64,000 nucleotides of DNA from Suillus spraguei (Eukaryota > Basidiomycota > Agaricomycetes > Boletales > Suillaceae). Within the stretch, counting starts at the first letter, position 1, and each line of letters opens with the position of its first letter. The notes beneath the pieces were generated by a model. That model was not told the DNA's origin and ran no database searches. It saw only the letters and a program-made list of their open reading frames with translations. Of the stretch, positions 12,253 to 24,749 are shown piece after piece. The translations under genes were made by a program, and so were the position numbers. The stretch covers positions 62,001 to 126,000 of the forward strand of contig JABCPU010000119.1 of assembly GCA_016800925.1 (NCBI GenBank). The letters are read 5' to 3'.

Positions 12253-15200
12253 AGTGTACTGTCTGTCTGACAGTACGATCAGTCATCTCAGACCACAACT
12301 CATTAATACATTCATGAAAGCAAAGTATATCATTCCCTGAAGAAACTGGACGTGCGTACGTTCCAAGTTGATCCCGAACCTCTATTTTCCAGTAATATTT
12401 TACAGAGACGTGCTTGCTATTTATTTGCATAGCGTGCACCTATCTCCAGGACCGTCCGAAAGACGACCATATACCTACAGGGAAGGATTTGGATGTAGCT
12501 GATCACGGGGAAATTGATTGGGTCTGTTGAAAACCGACTTTGCGAACCCCGACAAGAAGGTTTGGTTGTGTCATAAGTCGAAGTTGGCTGCTCGGACCAA
12601 CACGAAGTGTCAAGATTCATAATTCAATATGCAACTTCTAGTCCAGCGCAAAAATCCCCTAGTACCATCACTTAGAATAGAAAATCATTCGTTCAGTAGT
12701 CTTCCCTATACAGATCGATCGAAGGAAGAATTGCTAGTCTTTACCTTCTCTTCTAGAAGGTCGCGTGCAAAGTCCCGTCCAACAACCATGCAATGGTCCA
12801 GCGAGCTTGAGAGGTTGAACGCAAGTGGTGCCGGGCAAAGAGCCTCGCTGCACTAAGCAGAAGTATAGCAATGAATGACGAGGGGCAGAGGCTATGATTT
12901 GGATTATATTACGTCACTTCAGCAGGTTTCTGAGGTCTCATGACACGTTCCGGGATGCAAGAGTGGGGCTGAATTGTATAGGGTATTGCAAATTGGCCGA
13001 GCGAGTGGTAACCGGTAGCAATGAAAGTCAAGCTCCGGGATCAGACACTATGCCTGGAAAGGAGACCGAGATGCTCCCCGCTACCCGATATCATCTCAGC
13101 CAGTGGAAAGTGCTATGGAGCCTGATGATATGGAAAAAGTCAGACGAAACGGATATTGGGCATGACAACATAACCTGAGCATCGCCTTCCGATGGAAGCA
13201 CACGTGAAGTATACGTAGTGGTTACCGTTCGGACAAATGCCAACTCGATTTATGGCTGGTATGAAAACCTCAGAGTAAGCAGGGGTAGTGAACTTTCCCG
13301 CATGGACGAAAGGCAACCTCCAGTGTCAATGAATGGAGGAGACGGGACACCTTGCTTACCTCTCCAGGCTCAGCCTCTGTGCGTCTCAACCTCCATAACG
13401 AATATACTCATGCCGGAGTCAACAAGAGTGGTGATCACGGGACGCAATTTCGGCAGAGCCTTGTGTCCTATGTTAGCGCTTGCGCTTGCGAGATCAGGTG
13501 CCCTGAAAGGTGAGGGACTTTGGGAACATCTTTGCACAAATTTTCACGCCGTCCACAAGCACATGCACTAGGTACGCAGTCTGGAACAAAAATATCATCA
13601 ACTCTCGCAACATCGTACCATAGGCGTGGTGCACGAAGCAAACACTCTCACCTGCGCAGGATATGAAAAACATACCGTGCTCCGACTATACCATTCATCG
13701 AATTTGTCGTGTTTTGGAAGCTAATGTCAAAAAGTTATACATCATGTACGCTCCATCCTACTCCCATCTTGTTGGACGTTAACCCTGAAGCAACCCCCGG
13801 AAAGGTGGCTAAGTTTCTGGGTGTCACATTGGGGAATCACATTTCATTTCATAAGAATCTTTTTAGCGTGAAGCTGCCAGATTTAGAGTGCAATGAGGAC
13901 GGAGGAGATGTTACTTGAATATCCTGTCATTGGAGACATCGAGTGGGGAAAGGAACACCCCGCAGAAGTGGAGGCTGCAGCGTGTTGAACTCGTCCATAG
14001 TGGACACGCATATGGCAAATTCAGAGCGCTGAGAAAGCCTTGGCCAAACGTGCTTTCGTGCGTGTAAAATAAGTGTAAGATCACATCTATGCCAGGAGTA
14101 TGGTCTCTGTGAAATAGTGAGTGGATGAGGCATTTCACAACTCGATCAAAACAACGTAGGTCAAAGCCCTATTAATAGTGGTGAGCTATTGGCGTCCCAG
14201 TAGTTGGCAGAGTCACAGACGTCAGAATGCAAAGCATCCGCAGATCAGTACCTCATATGATTGGCGCATCATACTTGATGGTTGGTGTTCAGGACCGTGG
14301 AAAAATAAGCACAACTTTGTATATGTATGTTTTACGCCGTCGCTTCTCCCTCATACACAGCCTAACGTTGGGTGTCGGGGACGCTCAGGCTTTCATCCGA
14401 TAGCCTAGCGAATCAGAGTAGCTGACAACTTGTCTACACTAGTGCAGCCCATCATCATGACAAGTTTACTGCAATCAGCGCATCTTCTGAGTGCAGCAAT
14501 CTGTGCAGTGGTCTCCTCTTTCAACCTGAACGTTGAGCACTAGCGGCGCAGCTTATCTCTGCATTCTCGTGATTACATCTCCTTACAGCTTCATGATCAA
14601 ATTCCTCATTCGAATGTCGAGCAGCTGCCTCCCGGGCAGCTTACAAGTTGTGGCACTCATTCTCCGATAATGAAGAGTGAAGCTTCAAAACTTGATCATC
14701 CATTCGTGCGCAACAAATAACTCCTTCCTGAACGATGCAAGGCTCGCTCGCAATGAGACTGTCGTGCTGGTTGCATTGGCAAGTAGTGTTGTCCTCTCCG
14801 CAAGTTCTTGTTTGTGCTGATGAACCTTGACGGCAGCCTTATGAAAGGGAGATATTATACTCGCAAGCACACTGGCACTATAGAAGTGTTGTGCGGGAGG
14901 GAAACTTGAATGCTTTCGCTTTGATTCCGTACTTTCCTTTTCGATGGCCTTGATTTGTTGCTGTGAATGTAGAAGCTGCTCGAGCTGTGCAGGTGAACGC
15001 TTCTTTTCGTATATTTAGGAACTGCTTTGAGCTAAACATTTTGGGAAGCAGTACACGATGAGTTTTGGAGAAGAGGCTCGTGGGAAGAACTAACCATTCG
15101 AAGGCAACATTTGCATTTGCAACGAGACGAAGCAGCGTAGTCTCGATACCCAGACTGCGATACATGATTAACGAATGCGAATGCGACTTAGACATGCCCC

Positions 15201-16003
15201 ACAGAAGCCGCTACCAACACGGATGTAATATTAACAGGAAAACAAGACCGTCTTCTGATTCGGCCATGTGCTATTTTGTACGGCAAGGAAGATGACTTGT
15301 GAGAACTCAACATGATGCAAGGAACTTGTGCGTGTCAATTGCGATGTTTGAACATCACTGCAAGTTTTGATACTACTTGTACCTAATAGCATTCGCAACC
15401 TAGCTTGCTCTCTCCAAGGCCTTCCTTCTTTGTGATGCTGTCCGATTGAGCTGCGAATGATACGTTGAACTGGAGAAAGCCAACCAGAATTTGCGAATGA
15501 TTCAGAAAATTCGGACTTATTATGAGTGCCCTTCTAGATTCTAGATGGAGCAAAGGTGGAGCCTTTTTCTTGGCTAAGCCTATCTTGCGAGTTGCGGTAT
15601 TTACATCTCAAAAAGAACTTGATTTAGAGACAGGGTACTCACTAGGACCCGATGGATGCGGATCCCGGACGAGTTTCCGATGTTCTGGGGGTACTTGGAG
15701 GTGCGAATATTCTCCCATCGGATGCATTGCGTACTGATTCACGACTATATCAAGTATACATATCTTACTTTGTGGTAATTTATGTGACATGTCATGCATT
15801 ATCATGAAGAGCCCAGGCAACACGGCAAGAACACTCCACTTCTATCCTTTAGCGGCGCGGATTTCTCACTCAAGGCAGGTTAAGCGACTAAAAATCGTGC
15901 CTGCAGGTTACATTTAGATGCAATAGGCACCTTCCTTCTCATCCTCGAGCACTCAAATAGCGAGGTTGTGAATAGACTGGTACCTCCAGCACATCCCTCT
16001 AGA
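12253..16003. other. Gene-poor stretch, 3.75 kb
   Basis: No conserved gene is recognisable here. Short frames at 12629-12856, 13218-13571 and 13709-13918 have no family motif and no convincing splice pattern. One stretch at 14685-15014 on the minus strand looks protein-like and is listed separately. I saw no long terminal repeats, transposase or reverse transcriptase motifs. The segment may hold decayed sequence. Confidence 0.45.
14685..15014 (-). CDS. Orphan open frame, possible internal or terminal exon
   Basis: A 110-codon stretch on the minus strand runs open from just after an in-frame TAA at 15015-15017 to a TGA at 14685-14687. Its composition is protein-like: a Gln/Glu/Lys-rich helix (QLEQLLHSQQQIKAIEK) and then FYSASVLASIISPFHKA and HEWMIKF. 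There is no usable start ATG inside, so if real it would be a downstream exon. I could not find an upstream donor in the correct phase. It may be a remnant or chance. Confidence 0.25.
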   Translation of the reverse strand: MYEKKRSPAQLEQLLHSQQQIKAIEKESTESKRKHSSFPPAQHFYSASVLASIISPFHKAAVKVHQHKQELAERTTLLANATSTTVSLRASLASFRKELFVAHEWMIKF

Positions 16004-17032
16004 ATGTTTGACTTCACCTTTGCAATCTCTTGTGTGGCTGTAGTACTGGCGAGTGGGTCATTCGCTGCCACCAAACGTGGTCTGGCATTTGCTGATACCG
16101 ACAATACTGGCGACATCGCTGTAGCTTACGACACTCAAGTCTCTTGGGTATACGATTGGGGCAGTACCGCGCCAAGCTATCTGAAAGACACAGACATGAC
16201 CTACGTCCCCATGCAATGGGGTGAAGACAATGTCGATAATTTTATGGCTGAAGTGCAAGCTCAAAATGCGAAGATCATTTTAGTAGGTCGACCTAGTTGA
16301 GAGCAGGCATCTCACTGAATTTCTGCTGGCAACCTAGGGTTTCAACGAACCTGACCTTAGTTCACAGTCGAATATTGCACCTGTGACTGCTGCGTCACTA
16401 TGGGTGCAATACATCCAACCTCTTAGTGCACATGGCGTCCGACTCGGCGGTCCCGCTGTGTCCAGCTCCCCATCAGGAATTTCTTGGTTATCTCAATTTT
16501 TTGGAAATTGCACTGAGTGCACGATTGATTTCATACCTATTCACTGGTACGGTGATGGCCTCGACAATTTCGAAGATTATATCGAGTCGTTCTATGGAAA
16601 ATTCTCATTGCCAATGTGGGTCACGGAGTTTGCATCTACTTCTTCGAATGTCAGCGGTGAGTATCCGTCATGTCCGATGCATGAGCGCTCCCTGTAGCTC
16701 TCTGCACCTTCTATTGATGACACTCACTTCCTATGTTTGTAGAGGTGGAAGATTTCTGCACGAATGCAATGACTTATCTTGATGACCAGAACTGGATCGA
16801 AGGGTATGCCTGGTTTGCATTCTACGTAAGTATCTTTAGGTATGCCTCTCGCAGACCACGGGCTGATGGTACTATGATTGTGGCAGCGTCAGGGGTCAGG
16901 TTCCTACTACAGTAAGAGGATTCTTTTCAGCGGCTCGTGTCTCAACATGACCTTTTTGTCGCCGCAGACCTTCTTGATGTCAATGGCCAGCCCAACACAC
17001 TGGGGGATATCTACCTTCATGGTACCAATTAA
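16004..17032 (+). CDS. Secreted Asl1-like / GH128-type glycoside hydrolase
   Basis: This is a secreted protein of the Asl1/Glyco_hydro_cc family (GH128, beta-1,3-glucanases), likely acting on the fungus's own wall. The first 21 residues form a signal peptide (ISCVAVVLASGSFA). The domain shows TYVPMQWGED, then GFNEPDL carrying the probable acid/base Glu, IDFIPIHWYG, and MWVTEFAS carrying the probable nucleophile Glu. It ends with the aromatic-rich NWIEGYAWFAFY and LLDVNGQPNTLGDIYL. Four introns lie after KIIL, after NVS, after AFY and after SYY. The mature length of about 230 residues is a single catalytic domain with no anchor or binding module. Confidence 0.87.
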
Positions 17033-17524
17033 AGATTTACATTTTAATGTACATACGAAAGAGTTGACAAATAGAGTTTTTGAAGTAGTACTGAACTATA
17101 CGGTTAATACATGACGCGCGAAATTGTTTGATATCAACAGTCAAGCACCCTGGTATCAGATAAACTGCATTAATGGTCTGGACCTTGTTACGATTCGGAT
17201 TGCGGCGGTCCGAATCGAATGCCTGTGATTCTCGTGGCGTTGGTTGTTTATATCGGTCAAACTTCTCTCGACACTCCTGCAGAGCCGCATCACGTTAGAC
17301 CCATTTGGTTATCTGCATAGCGAACACAGCCAGTGTACGAGTTGACTTGAATCGGAGGATGTCAAACCTCAGCTCGCCCGGCAATCCGGGTTCCTTTACG
17401 TTGCCGGTCGCAGGTGAAATCCAACGCAGCCACGGGTGAAACCAAGTAGGCTACCTGTGGATTTTGCCTGCTTGCGCCTTGTCCTCTTACCGTCACAACT
17501 TGAATTCCTATCTACTGGTCCAGA
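17033..17524. other. Intergenic, 490 bp
   Basis: This lies between the 3' end of the glycosidase gene and the acyl-CoA synthetase start. It should hold the terminator of the first and the promoter of the second. I see no additional gene. Confidence 0.6.
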
Positions 17525-20326
17525 ATGACAGTAACAGCTATAGATTTTCCAGACAAGGTCGACTACAACATCCAGTCCATCGCTGTTCCTGGCACTAAAC
17601 GCCCTGGTCAAACCGGTGCGTCCCACATATCCCTCCGCGGAAGTTCCATTAACATCAAAATACTTCCAAAGCCCACTATCGGAATGGTGAGTCCTATCTA
17701 GTACAAGATTGAGCACCACCGTGACATATCTCATTTTGTTTCATGACACTTTAGCATTATATGGTCTTGTGGACGTCAGCGTCCTGCCAACACTTCCTGA
17801 TATCTTTGACAACGGTTACAACATCAATCCGGACTCTAGACTCCTCGGCCACCGTCCGTTAGTATCAACAAATCCGCTCAAATTCGGCCCTTATGTGTGG
17901 CAGACGTACAAGCAGGTGGATGGTCGTAGGCGTCGCATCGGCAGCGCTCTCCACAGGTTATTCTCACAAGGTGAACTGCAGGGCGAGGACCTCGAAACTG
18001 TCGGTATATGGTCACAAAATAGGCCAGGTATACGTCTCATTTCTCACTCCGAGATCAGTTCTCATCAATCACCACAGAATGGCAACTTGTTGAATTCGCT
18101 CTACATGCTTATAACAAAGTCGGGGTTGGTCTTTACGATACCCTTGGCAAGGATTCAGTAGGCGAGTAGATTGTTTTGGGCCATTTCCTATTGTGCTGAT
18201 AGCTTCATCACAGAATATATGTATGTGATGTTGTCGTTATCTTGTTAAACCCTCAACATTCGTGGTTGTCTAGCATCAATCATGCGCATCTTAGTATCAT
18301 CTTCACTACGGTCGATCACATACCTGCGCTATTGAAACTAGCTCCCAAGGTTGCAGTCATGAAAATGATCGTGTCCTTCGACAATTTGAATCCAGATGCC
18401 CGCAAAGCCTTGGTGGCTTGGGGAGAGACTGTTGGTGTGCAGGTCAAAGAATTTTCGGAACGTGAGTATCTCAGCCTGATTTCTACTGTACCTGCTGTTT
18501 ACATGCGTCATAGTCGAAAAGTATGGTGAAGAGCACTTGATACCGCCTTTGCCCGTTTCATCTGATACAATCGCATCACTGTGCTATACTTCAGTACGTG
18601 GCTTTTATGTTCCTTTTTGAGTATTATCAACCAGGGATTTTGATTTTCAGGGCACCACGAGCCAACCCAAAGGTGTGGGGCAACCATTCTTTATCCCTTG
18701 ACAACTTAAATTTCTGCTCGTCAGGTGTGGTACTTACTCATGGGAACCTTGCATCGTCCGCATATTCCAATATGTTTGGAATGGACTATCCTCCAAATAT
18801 CAGCATTCTCTCTTACTTACCGTTGGCTCACATTTATGAGGTTTGTTTGGTCTTGCTCACCTCATCTTCTATACTGATCTCTTTGCAGCGTGTGGTCGAA
18901 CTTACAACATTGGCTATTGGTGGATGCATCGGGTTTTCCACTGGCGATAGCTTGCGTCTCCTTGAAGATGCGCAGATGCTGAAGCCTAACTTCTTCCCAG
19001 CTGTACCTCGTGTGTTGAATCGAGTCTATCAGTCTGCCATGGCTGCCGGCAATGTCCCTGGATTGAAGGGCGCTCTCTTCCGGGCAGCTGTGCGGGCAAA
19101 ACTCGATCAGTATCATGCCACAGGTGTCAGTACTCATCCATTCTGGGATGCCCTCGTCTTCCGGAAGGTATGTTCTCATTGACCTTGTATTCGTAGTTAC
19201 AACTCGATATATCATTCAAAGATTCGTGCTGTCCTTGGCGGAAACCTGCTACTTGTCAGCACGGGCTCTGCACCTATCAGTGCCGAGGTCATTGATTTCA
19301 TGAAGATCGCACTTTTCTGTGAAATTACAGAAGGTACAGTTGGTCATCTTTGATTCTCAATCGTGATCTGACGGACGGATCAGGTTACGGAATGACTGAG
19401 AACTGTGGTGTCTGCACGCATACGATCAAGGCGGACCCTAAATGTGGAGGAACCATTGGTCCTCCTCAGCCCGTGAACGAATTGAAGTTGGTCGACGTGC
19501 CTTCCATGAACTACACAGTCGAGGACAAGCCCAATCCTCGAGGCGAACTCTGTGTTCGTGGTCCCAATTGTTTCACGAGATATTATAAGGGTGAGATTGT
19601 GTACAACCAAGTGTATTGATGGTAAGCGCTCAGCATGATGACAGATGAGAAAAATACTCGTGAGACCTTGAAAGACGGTTGGATCCACACCGGCGATATT
19701 GCTGAGGTTGACCCGCAAGGCCGATTCAAGATTATTGACCGAATCAAAGTAAGTTTCCTCTCATGTCACCATTGCCCTGACTTTATTTATATTATACAGA
19801 ATATCATGAAACTTGCACAAGGCGAATACGTTGCTCTCGAGAAAGTGGAGAACATGTACGTTGCATGCCCACTCGTGCAGCAGATCTTCGTCCATGGCGA
19901 TTCTATGCAATCGTACCTAGTGGCTGTACTCGTCCCGGACCCAGTGACCCTGGCTCCATTAGTGTCCACGGTCCTCGGCAAGAAGGCAACGTCTGATGAC
20001 ATCCCGGCGCTGGAGAAAGCTATCAGAGACCCCCGAGTAGTAGCTGAGGTCCTCACCGTTCTCAATAAAGAGGCGAAGAAGAACCGTCTGGCTGGGTAAG
20101 AAGAATTGAGATCTGTGGATAAGGCGCACTGATTAACTTCAATAGGTTTGAAACGATTAAACGGCTCCACATCAGCTTGGATCCGTTTTCCATTGAGGAT
20201 AATACATTGACTCCGACCCTCAAGGTCCGCCGCAAGGATGCATTTGCAAAATATGCAACGGAGTTGCAGGCACTATACGCTCTTGGAGAGCCGAACGGCG
20301 ACTTGGGTAACTTCAGTAAGCTATAG
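17525..20326 (+). CDS. Long-chain fatty acyl-CoA synthetase with peroxisomal PTS1
   Basis: An AMP-binding acyl-CoA ligase of the FAA/LACS type that activates long-chain fatty acids with ATP and CoA. Motifs include [45 protein letters not shown], the ATP/AMP signature [56 protein letters not shown] and [13 protein letters not shown]. About 14 introns leave roughly 675 residues, a normal length. AHYRNA needs a 15-nt exon at 17672-17686. The protein ends in Ser-Lys-Leu, a canonical PTS1, so a peroxisomal role in beta-oxidation is likely. The P-loop has SQ where GN or GK is usual. Confidence 0.93.
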
Positions 20327-20570
20327 GTGAAGTATCTAAGCACCTCCTTCGAATGATCTATGTGGTATTTATTTGTTGATATATAACTTTGGTTTATGTA
20401 TTGGTACAGATTCAGAAAAACTTGAGCATATTCTTCTGTCGGGATAAGTATGTTTTGATAAGGTGTCCCTATAAGAAAATGGATAAGATAACTTATGGAT
20501 AACGGCGACATGAACAAAATTTGAAATGTACATCATGATACTGTCATTTGATGCGTTGGAATGCAATCGC
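20327..20570. other. Short convergent intergenic region
   Basis: The acyl-CoA synthetase (+) and the left MFS copy (-) end toward each other here. No gene is seen. It should carry both polyadenylation regions. Confidence 0.6.
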
Positions 20571-22540
20571 CTATTGCGGTAGGTCTTCTATTGGGGGCAG
20601 ACCGTTCAACGCATCCTTCTTCGCACTGTTCTGCGCGATCTTGCGCGACATGTCATGCCCAGAAATGAGACCGTCACCATAATGGCAAGCCACAGGTATC
20701 CGCCCAACAAGTTGTACTCCTGGAGATTGCAAACAAAGCACTAGAAGAACATAAGGGCAATTCTGCATGTGAAGAAGGACAGACACACCTGACCACAAAG
20801 GGTGCGAATGATCGCGCAAAACACATGGCAAATTGAACTATACCATTGGACTGCCCCAGTGATGCGGCATTCGGAGCGTTCTCCTTGGTAAGAATCATGC
20901 TGAGGCTAAGCATAATATGTCGATCACCACGACTAGTCAAAATTAACAAACACGTACGAAAAAGCAAGACCTGCAACCCTGGACAACATGAGGACAAAAG
21001 CGATACCAACCCACAGCAAAGTAATAGTGTTTGTCCCAAGTTCACCGGTGGTCTCGTCCAAGCCAGCACGAGCGATAAGGTTCAGAATAGGCAAGACGAG
21101 GAAGGTATAAGGCCATAAGGCCATGCAGAAGTTATACATCTTCGCACAGTCGAACGTTCGAAGGAGGTAGGACATTATACATAGCTGGATGGCAGCAGAA
21201 ATAGCGCCCGCGCTGGCGAGAGAGTATCCAATTTGTGATGCCTTTCTAGTTGTCAGTTAATCACACTTGTCCAGAGCGGGAAGAGCTCACTGAGAACGAC
21301 AGGCCGCCGGATTGAATTGGAGAGTAGCAGAAAAGGACAAATACAACGTCGAAGGATGCGCCAATATAGCTTAGCATGAAGCCAGATAGTGCCAAAGCGG
21401 ATATGACTGGTATCGATAATAATTTTGAAATACTGAAAGGCTTTTCAGGAAGAACCGGTACGGTTGTGACACGATCGTCATTGGTGCTTGCATTAAGAGC
21501 ACCACTTTTCTTGCCTTGCGCTTATTGGGCAGAGTCTACGATGGACAAGAGATTCTCCATATAACATACGGCTTTTAGCTGCAGAATGGGACGTACTTCT
21601 TCAAGGAAAATGAATCCAAGGGAGACACCAATAATAGCGATGACAGATGCAATGAAGCATGGCAGGAAATAAGGATGATCCTTAAGGAACTGATACCCTA
21701 ATATTTCGGGATATTTGGAGGCCGGGTGAGAGAACGTTCCGCCGATAAGTGGTCTATGAATACACATGATCAATGCTGTACATCATCTTGATTGGTGCAT
21801 ACAAGGAGCGCACCCGATAATTGAACCAATAGGCCAGGCCAGGCAGTATATGGGCAAAGCAATCATTTGATTTGTGGAATCGGTAATTTCTCCCAGAACC
21901 GAATGAACGACAGCGATGTTTCCCGAAAATAGCCCCCCTACAGAATTAGCAATTAGTTCATCGGTAGATAGGTATGATCCGTATCAGCTGTTCCCCACCT
22001 AAACAACGCGCCACCAAGACAGTTGCCAGTGATTTGGACAAACCGAATATCAGCGTGGTGATGGCGAGCCCAATTATACCGACGAATACCACAGGGCGTC
22101 GTCCGACAACATCTATAGTAAGGTGTGAGGAAAGGCAGACTGCATGCCACGACAAAAGTACCTGATAACTTAGCCCACTGGTAGATAGAACACAGCTGAG
22201 ATATAGCAAAAACGCTCTCCTAGTAGTTGAGACCAGTGAGAAGAGTGATCGGATCGTGAGATGGAATTAGATGACTTACAACCAACCCGCTGTAGAAGCC
22301 TATTTTTGATGGGTCATCTGTGAGATGGAGATCACTCATGAACTCATTTACATATGGAAAGATCTGGGTGAATGCTATGGGTTCGACTAGACGAACTATG
22401 CAGAGTGCAGTAAGTTGAGCCTTTGGTAAGGGAGTAGACTTGGGTTTCTCAACAATTTGAGCTTCAGCGGTGTGAGGATTGGAAGCAGAGAGGAGTGGAC
22501 ATGTCTCATCGTGATTGATCGTGTCGTTGGCGGGAGTCAT
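20571..22540 (-). pseudogene. MFS transporter, left tandem copy, frame-broken
   Basis: This is a 12-TM major facilitator of the DHA1/ZIFL-like type, a close duplicate of the gene at 22816-24749. It shares VRLVEPIAFTQIFPYVNEF, the loop 2-3 motif DVVGRRPVVFVG, FGLSKSL and the EITDSTNQ segment. Compared base by base with the right copy it lacks one base at about 21514 (two C where the other has three), one at 20720/20721 and one at about 20650. The first break leads to a stop in frame soon after the central loop. An alternative AG about 26 bases downstream of the usual acceptor could bypass the first break but not the other two. The ancestral C-terminus (about 19 residues ending EDLPQ) survives only in this copy. 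Stop taken at 20571-20573. Confidence 0.8.
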
Positions 22541-22815
22541 AGTTGACGAAGGCAAGGAATTCAAACTGGAAGATGGTGTTTATAAAGAACGAGAACCTAC
22601 AATTTGTTACGTGTCAAATCTTCCGATAACAACAACATGGAATCGGTGCAATCCGCATAAAAATCCCATACCTATGTCATTGGACATGTCTCTGGAGTAT
22701 GGCTCCAGAGAACAAGGTCAATTATGGACACAGGCCCGATGATCCGGATTTAGTACTACTAGACCATTACATAATATCAAAACCTTGTATATTGATATTG
22801 TACCAGACTAGGTTG

Positions 22816-24749
22816 TCATAAAACCTCCCTTCTGTTCTGCGCGATCTTGCGCGACGTCGTCATGCCCAGAAATGAGACCGTCACCATAATGGCGAGCCAT
22901 AGGTATCCGCCCAATAAGTTGTACTCCGTGGAGATTGCAAACAAAGCACTAGAAGAACATAAGGCAATTCTGCAGGTGAAGAAGGACAGACACACCTGAC
23001 CACAAAGGGTGCGAATGATCGCGCAAAACTCATTGCAAATTGAACTATACCATTGGACTGCCCCAGCGATGCAGCATTCGGAGCGTTCTCCTTGGTGAGA
23101 ATCATGCTGAGGCTAAACATTTTGTGTCGATCACTACGGCCAACCAAAATTAAACAAACACGTACGAATAAGCAAGAGAAGCGACCTTAGACAACATCAG
23201 GACGAAAGCGATACCAACCCACAGCAAAGCAACGGTAGCTGTTCCAAGTTCACCGGTGGTATCATCCAAGCCAGTACGAGCGATAATGCTCAGAATAGGC
23301 AAGACGAGAAAGGTATAAGGCCATAAGGCCATGCAGAAGTTATACATCTTCGCACAGTCGAACGTTCGAAGGAGGTAGGACATTATACAAAGCTGGATGG
23401 CAGCACCAATAGCGCCCGCGGTGGCAAGAGAGTATCCAATTTGTGATGCCTTTCCAGTTGTCAGCCGATCACACTTGTCCAGAGCGGGAAGAACTCACTG
23501 AGAACGACAGACCGCCGGATTGAATTGGCGAGTAGCAGAACAGGACAAATACAACGTCGAAGGATGTGCCAAGATAGCTCAGCATGAAGCCAGATAGTGC
23601 CAAAGCGGATATGACTGGTATCGATAATAATCTTGAAACACTAAACGGCTTCTCAGAAAGAGCAAGTGCGGTTGTGGCACGATCGTCATCGGTGCTTGGA
23701 TTAGGAGGACCGCTTTTCTTGCCCTTGCGCTTACTGGGCAGAGTCTAAGATGGACATGAGATTCTCCATATAACACACAAGTTTTGCACTGCAGAATGGG
23801 ACGTACCTCTTCAAGGAAAACGAATCCAAGGGAAACACCAATACCAGCGAACACGAATGCAATGAAGCATGGCAGGAAATAAGGATAATCCTTAAGGAAC
23901 TGATACCCTAATATTTCGGGATATTTTGAGGCCGGGTGAGAGAACGTCCCGCCAATAAGTGGTCTAAGAATATACACATGATCAATGTTGTACATCTTGA
24001 TTAGCGCGAACAAGGAGCGCACCCGATAATTGAGCCAACAGGCCAGGCGAGGCCGTATATGGGCAAAGCAGTCATCTGGTTTGTGGAATCGGTAATTTCT
24101 CCCAGAACCGAATGAACGACAGCGATGGTTCCCGAAAATAGTCCCCCTACAGAATTAGCAGTTAGTCCAGGGACAGATAGGTGTGATCCGTATCAGTTGT
24201 TTCCCACCTAAGCAACGCACCACTAAGACACTTGCCAATGATTTGGACAAACCGAACATCAGCGTAGTGATGGCGAGCCCAATTATACCGACGAACACCA
24301 CAGGGCGTCGTCCAACAACATCTATAGCAAGGTGTGAGGAAGAGCAACCTGCATGCCACGACAAAAGTACCTGATAACTTAGCCCACTGGTAGATAGAAC
24401 ACAGCTGAGATATAGCAAAAACGCTCTCCTAGTAGTTGAGACCAGTGAGAAGAGTGATCGTATCGTGAAATGGAACTAGACGACATACAACCAACCCGCT
24501 GTAGAAGCCTATTTTTGATGGGTCATCTGTGAGATGGAGATCACTCATGAACTCATTTACATATGGAAAGATCTGGGTGAATGCTATGGGTTCGACTAGA
24601 CGAACTATGCAGAGTGCAGCGAGTTGGCCCTTTGGTAGAGGAGTAGACTTGGGTTTCTCAGCGATTTGAGCTTCGGCGGTGTGAGGATTGGAAGCAGAGA
24701 GGAGTGGACATGTCTCATCGTGATTGATCGTGTCGTTGGCGGGAGTCAT
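22816..24749 (-). CDS. MFS transporter (DHA1/ZIFL-like), right tandem copy, intact
   Basis: A predicted 12-helix proton-linked transporter, probably an exporter of drugs, metabolites or metal chelates at the plasma or vacuolar membrane; the substrate cannot be read. The N-terminus is short and cytoplasmic. TM1 follows at LCIVRLVEPIAFTQIFPYV, and the signature DVVGRRPVVFVG lies between TM2 and TM3. A charged central loop (LPSKRKGKKSG, then DDDRATT) separates the halves, and TM7 starts near LSIPVISALALSGFMLSY. The later exon joins read through as FVVSALFAIS and EYNLLGGYLWLAIMVTVSFL. About nine introns give roughly 490 residues. The last five residues (RREVL) and the stop come from sequence homologous to the promoter of the duplicated unit. 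Confidence 0.87.

Noticed and set aside
15630..15720. Possible terpene-cyclase-like fragment (IPDEFPMFWGYLE)
   Set aside because: A single short chance-like stretch with no metal-binding motif or flanking coding sequence.
21305..21575. Plus-strand frame opposite the MFS pseudogene
   Set aside because: Antisense to a conserved transporter exon and not preserved in the right copy.
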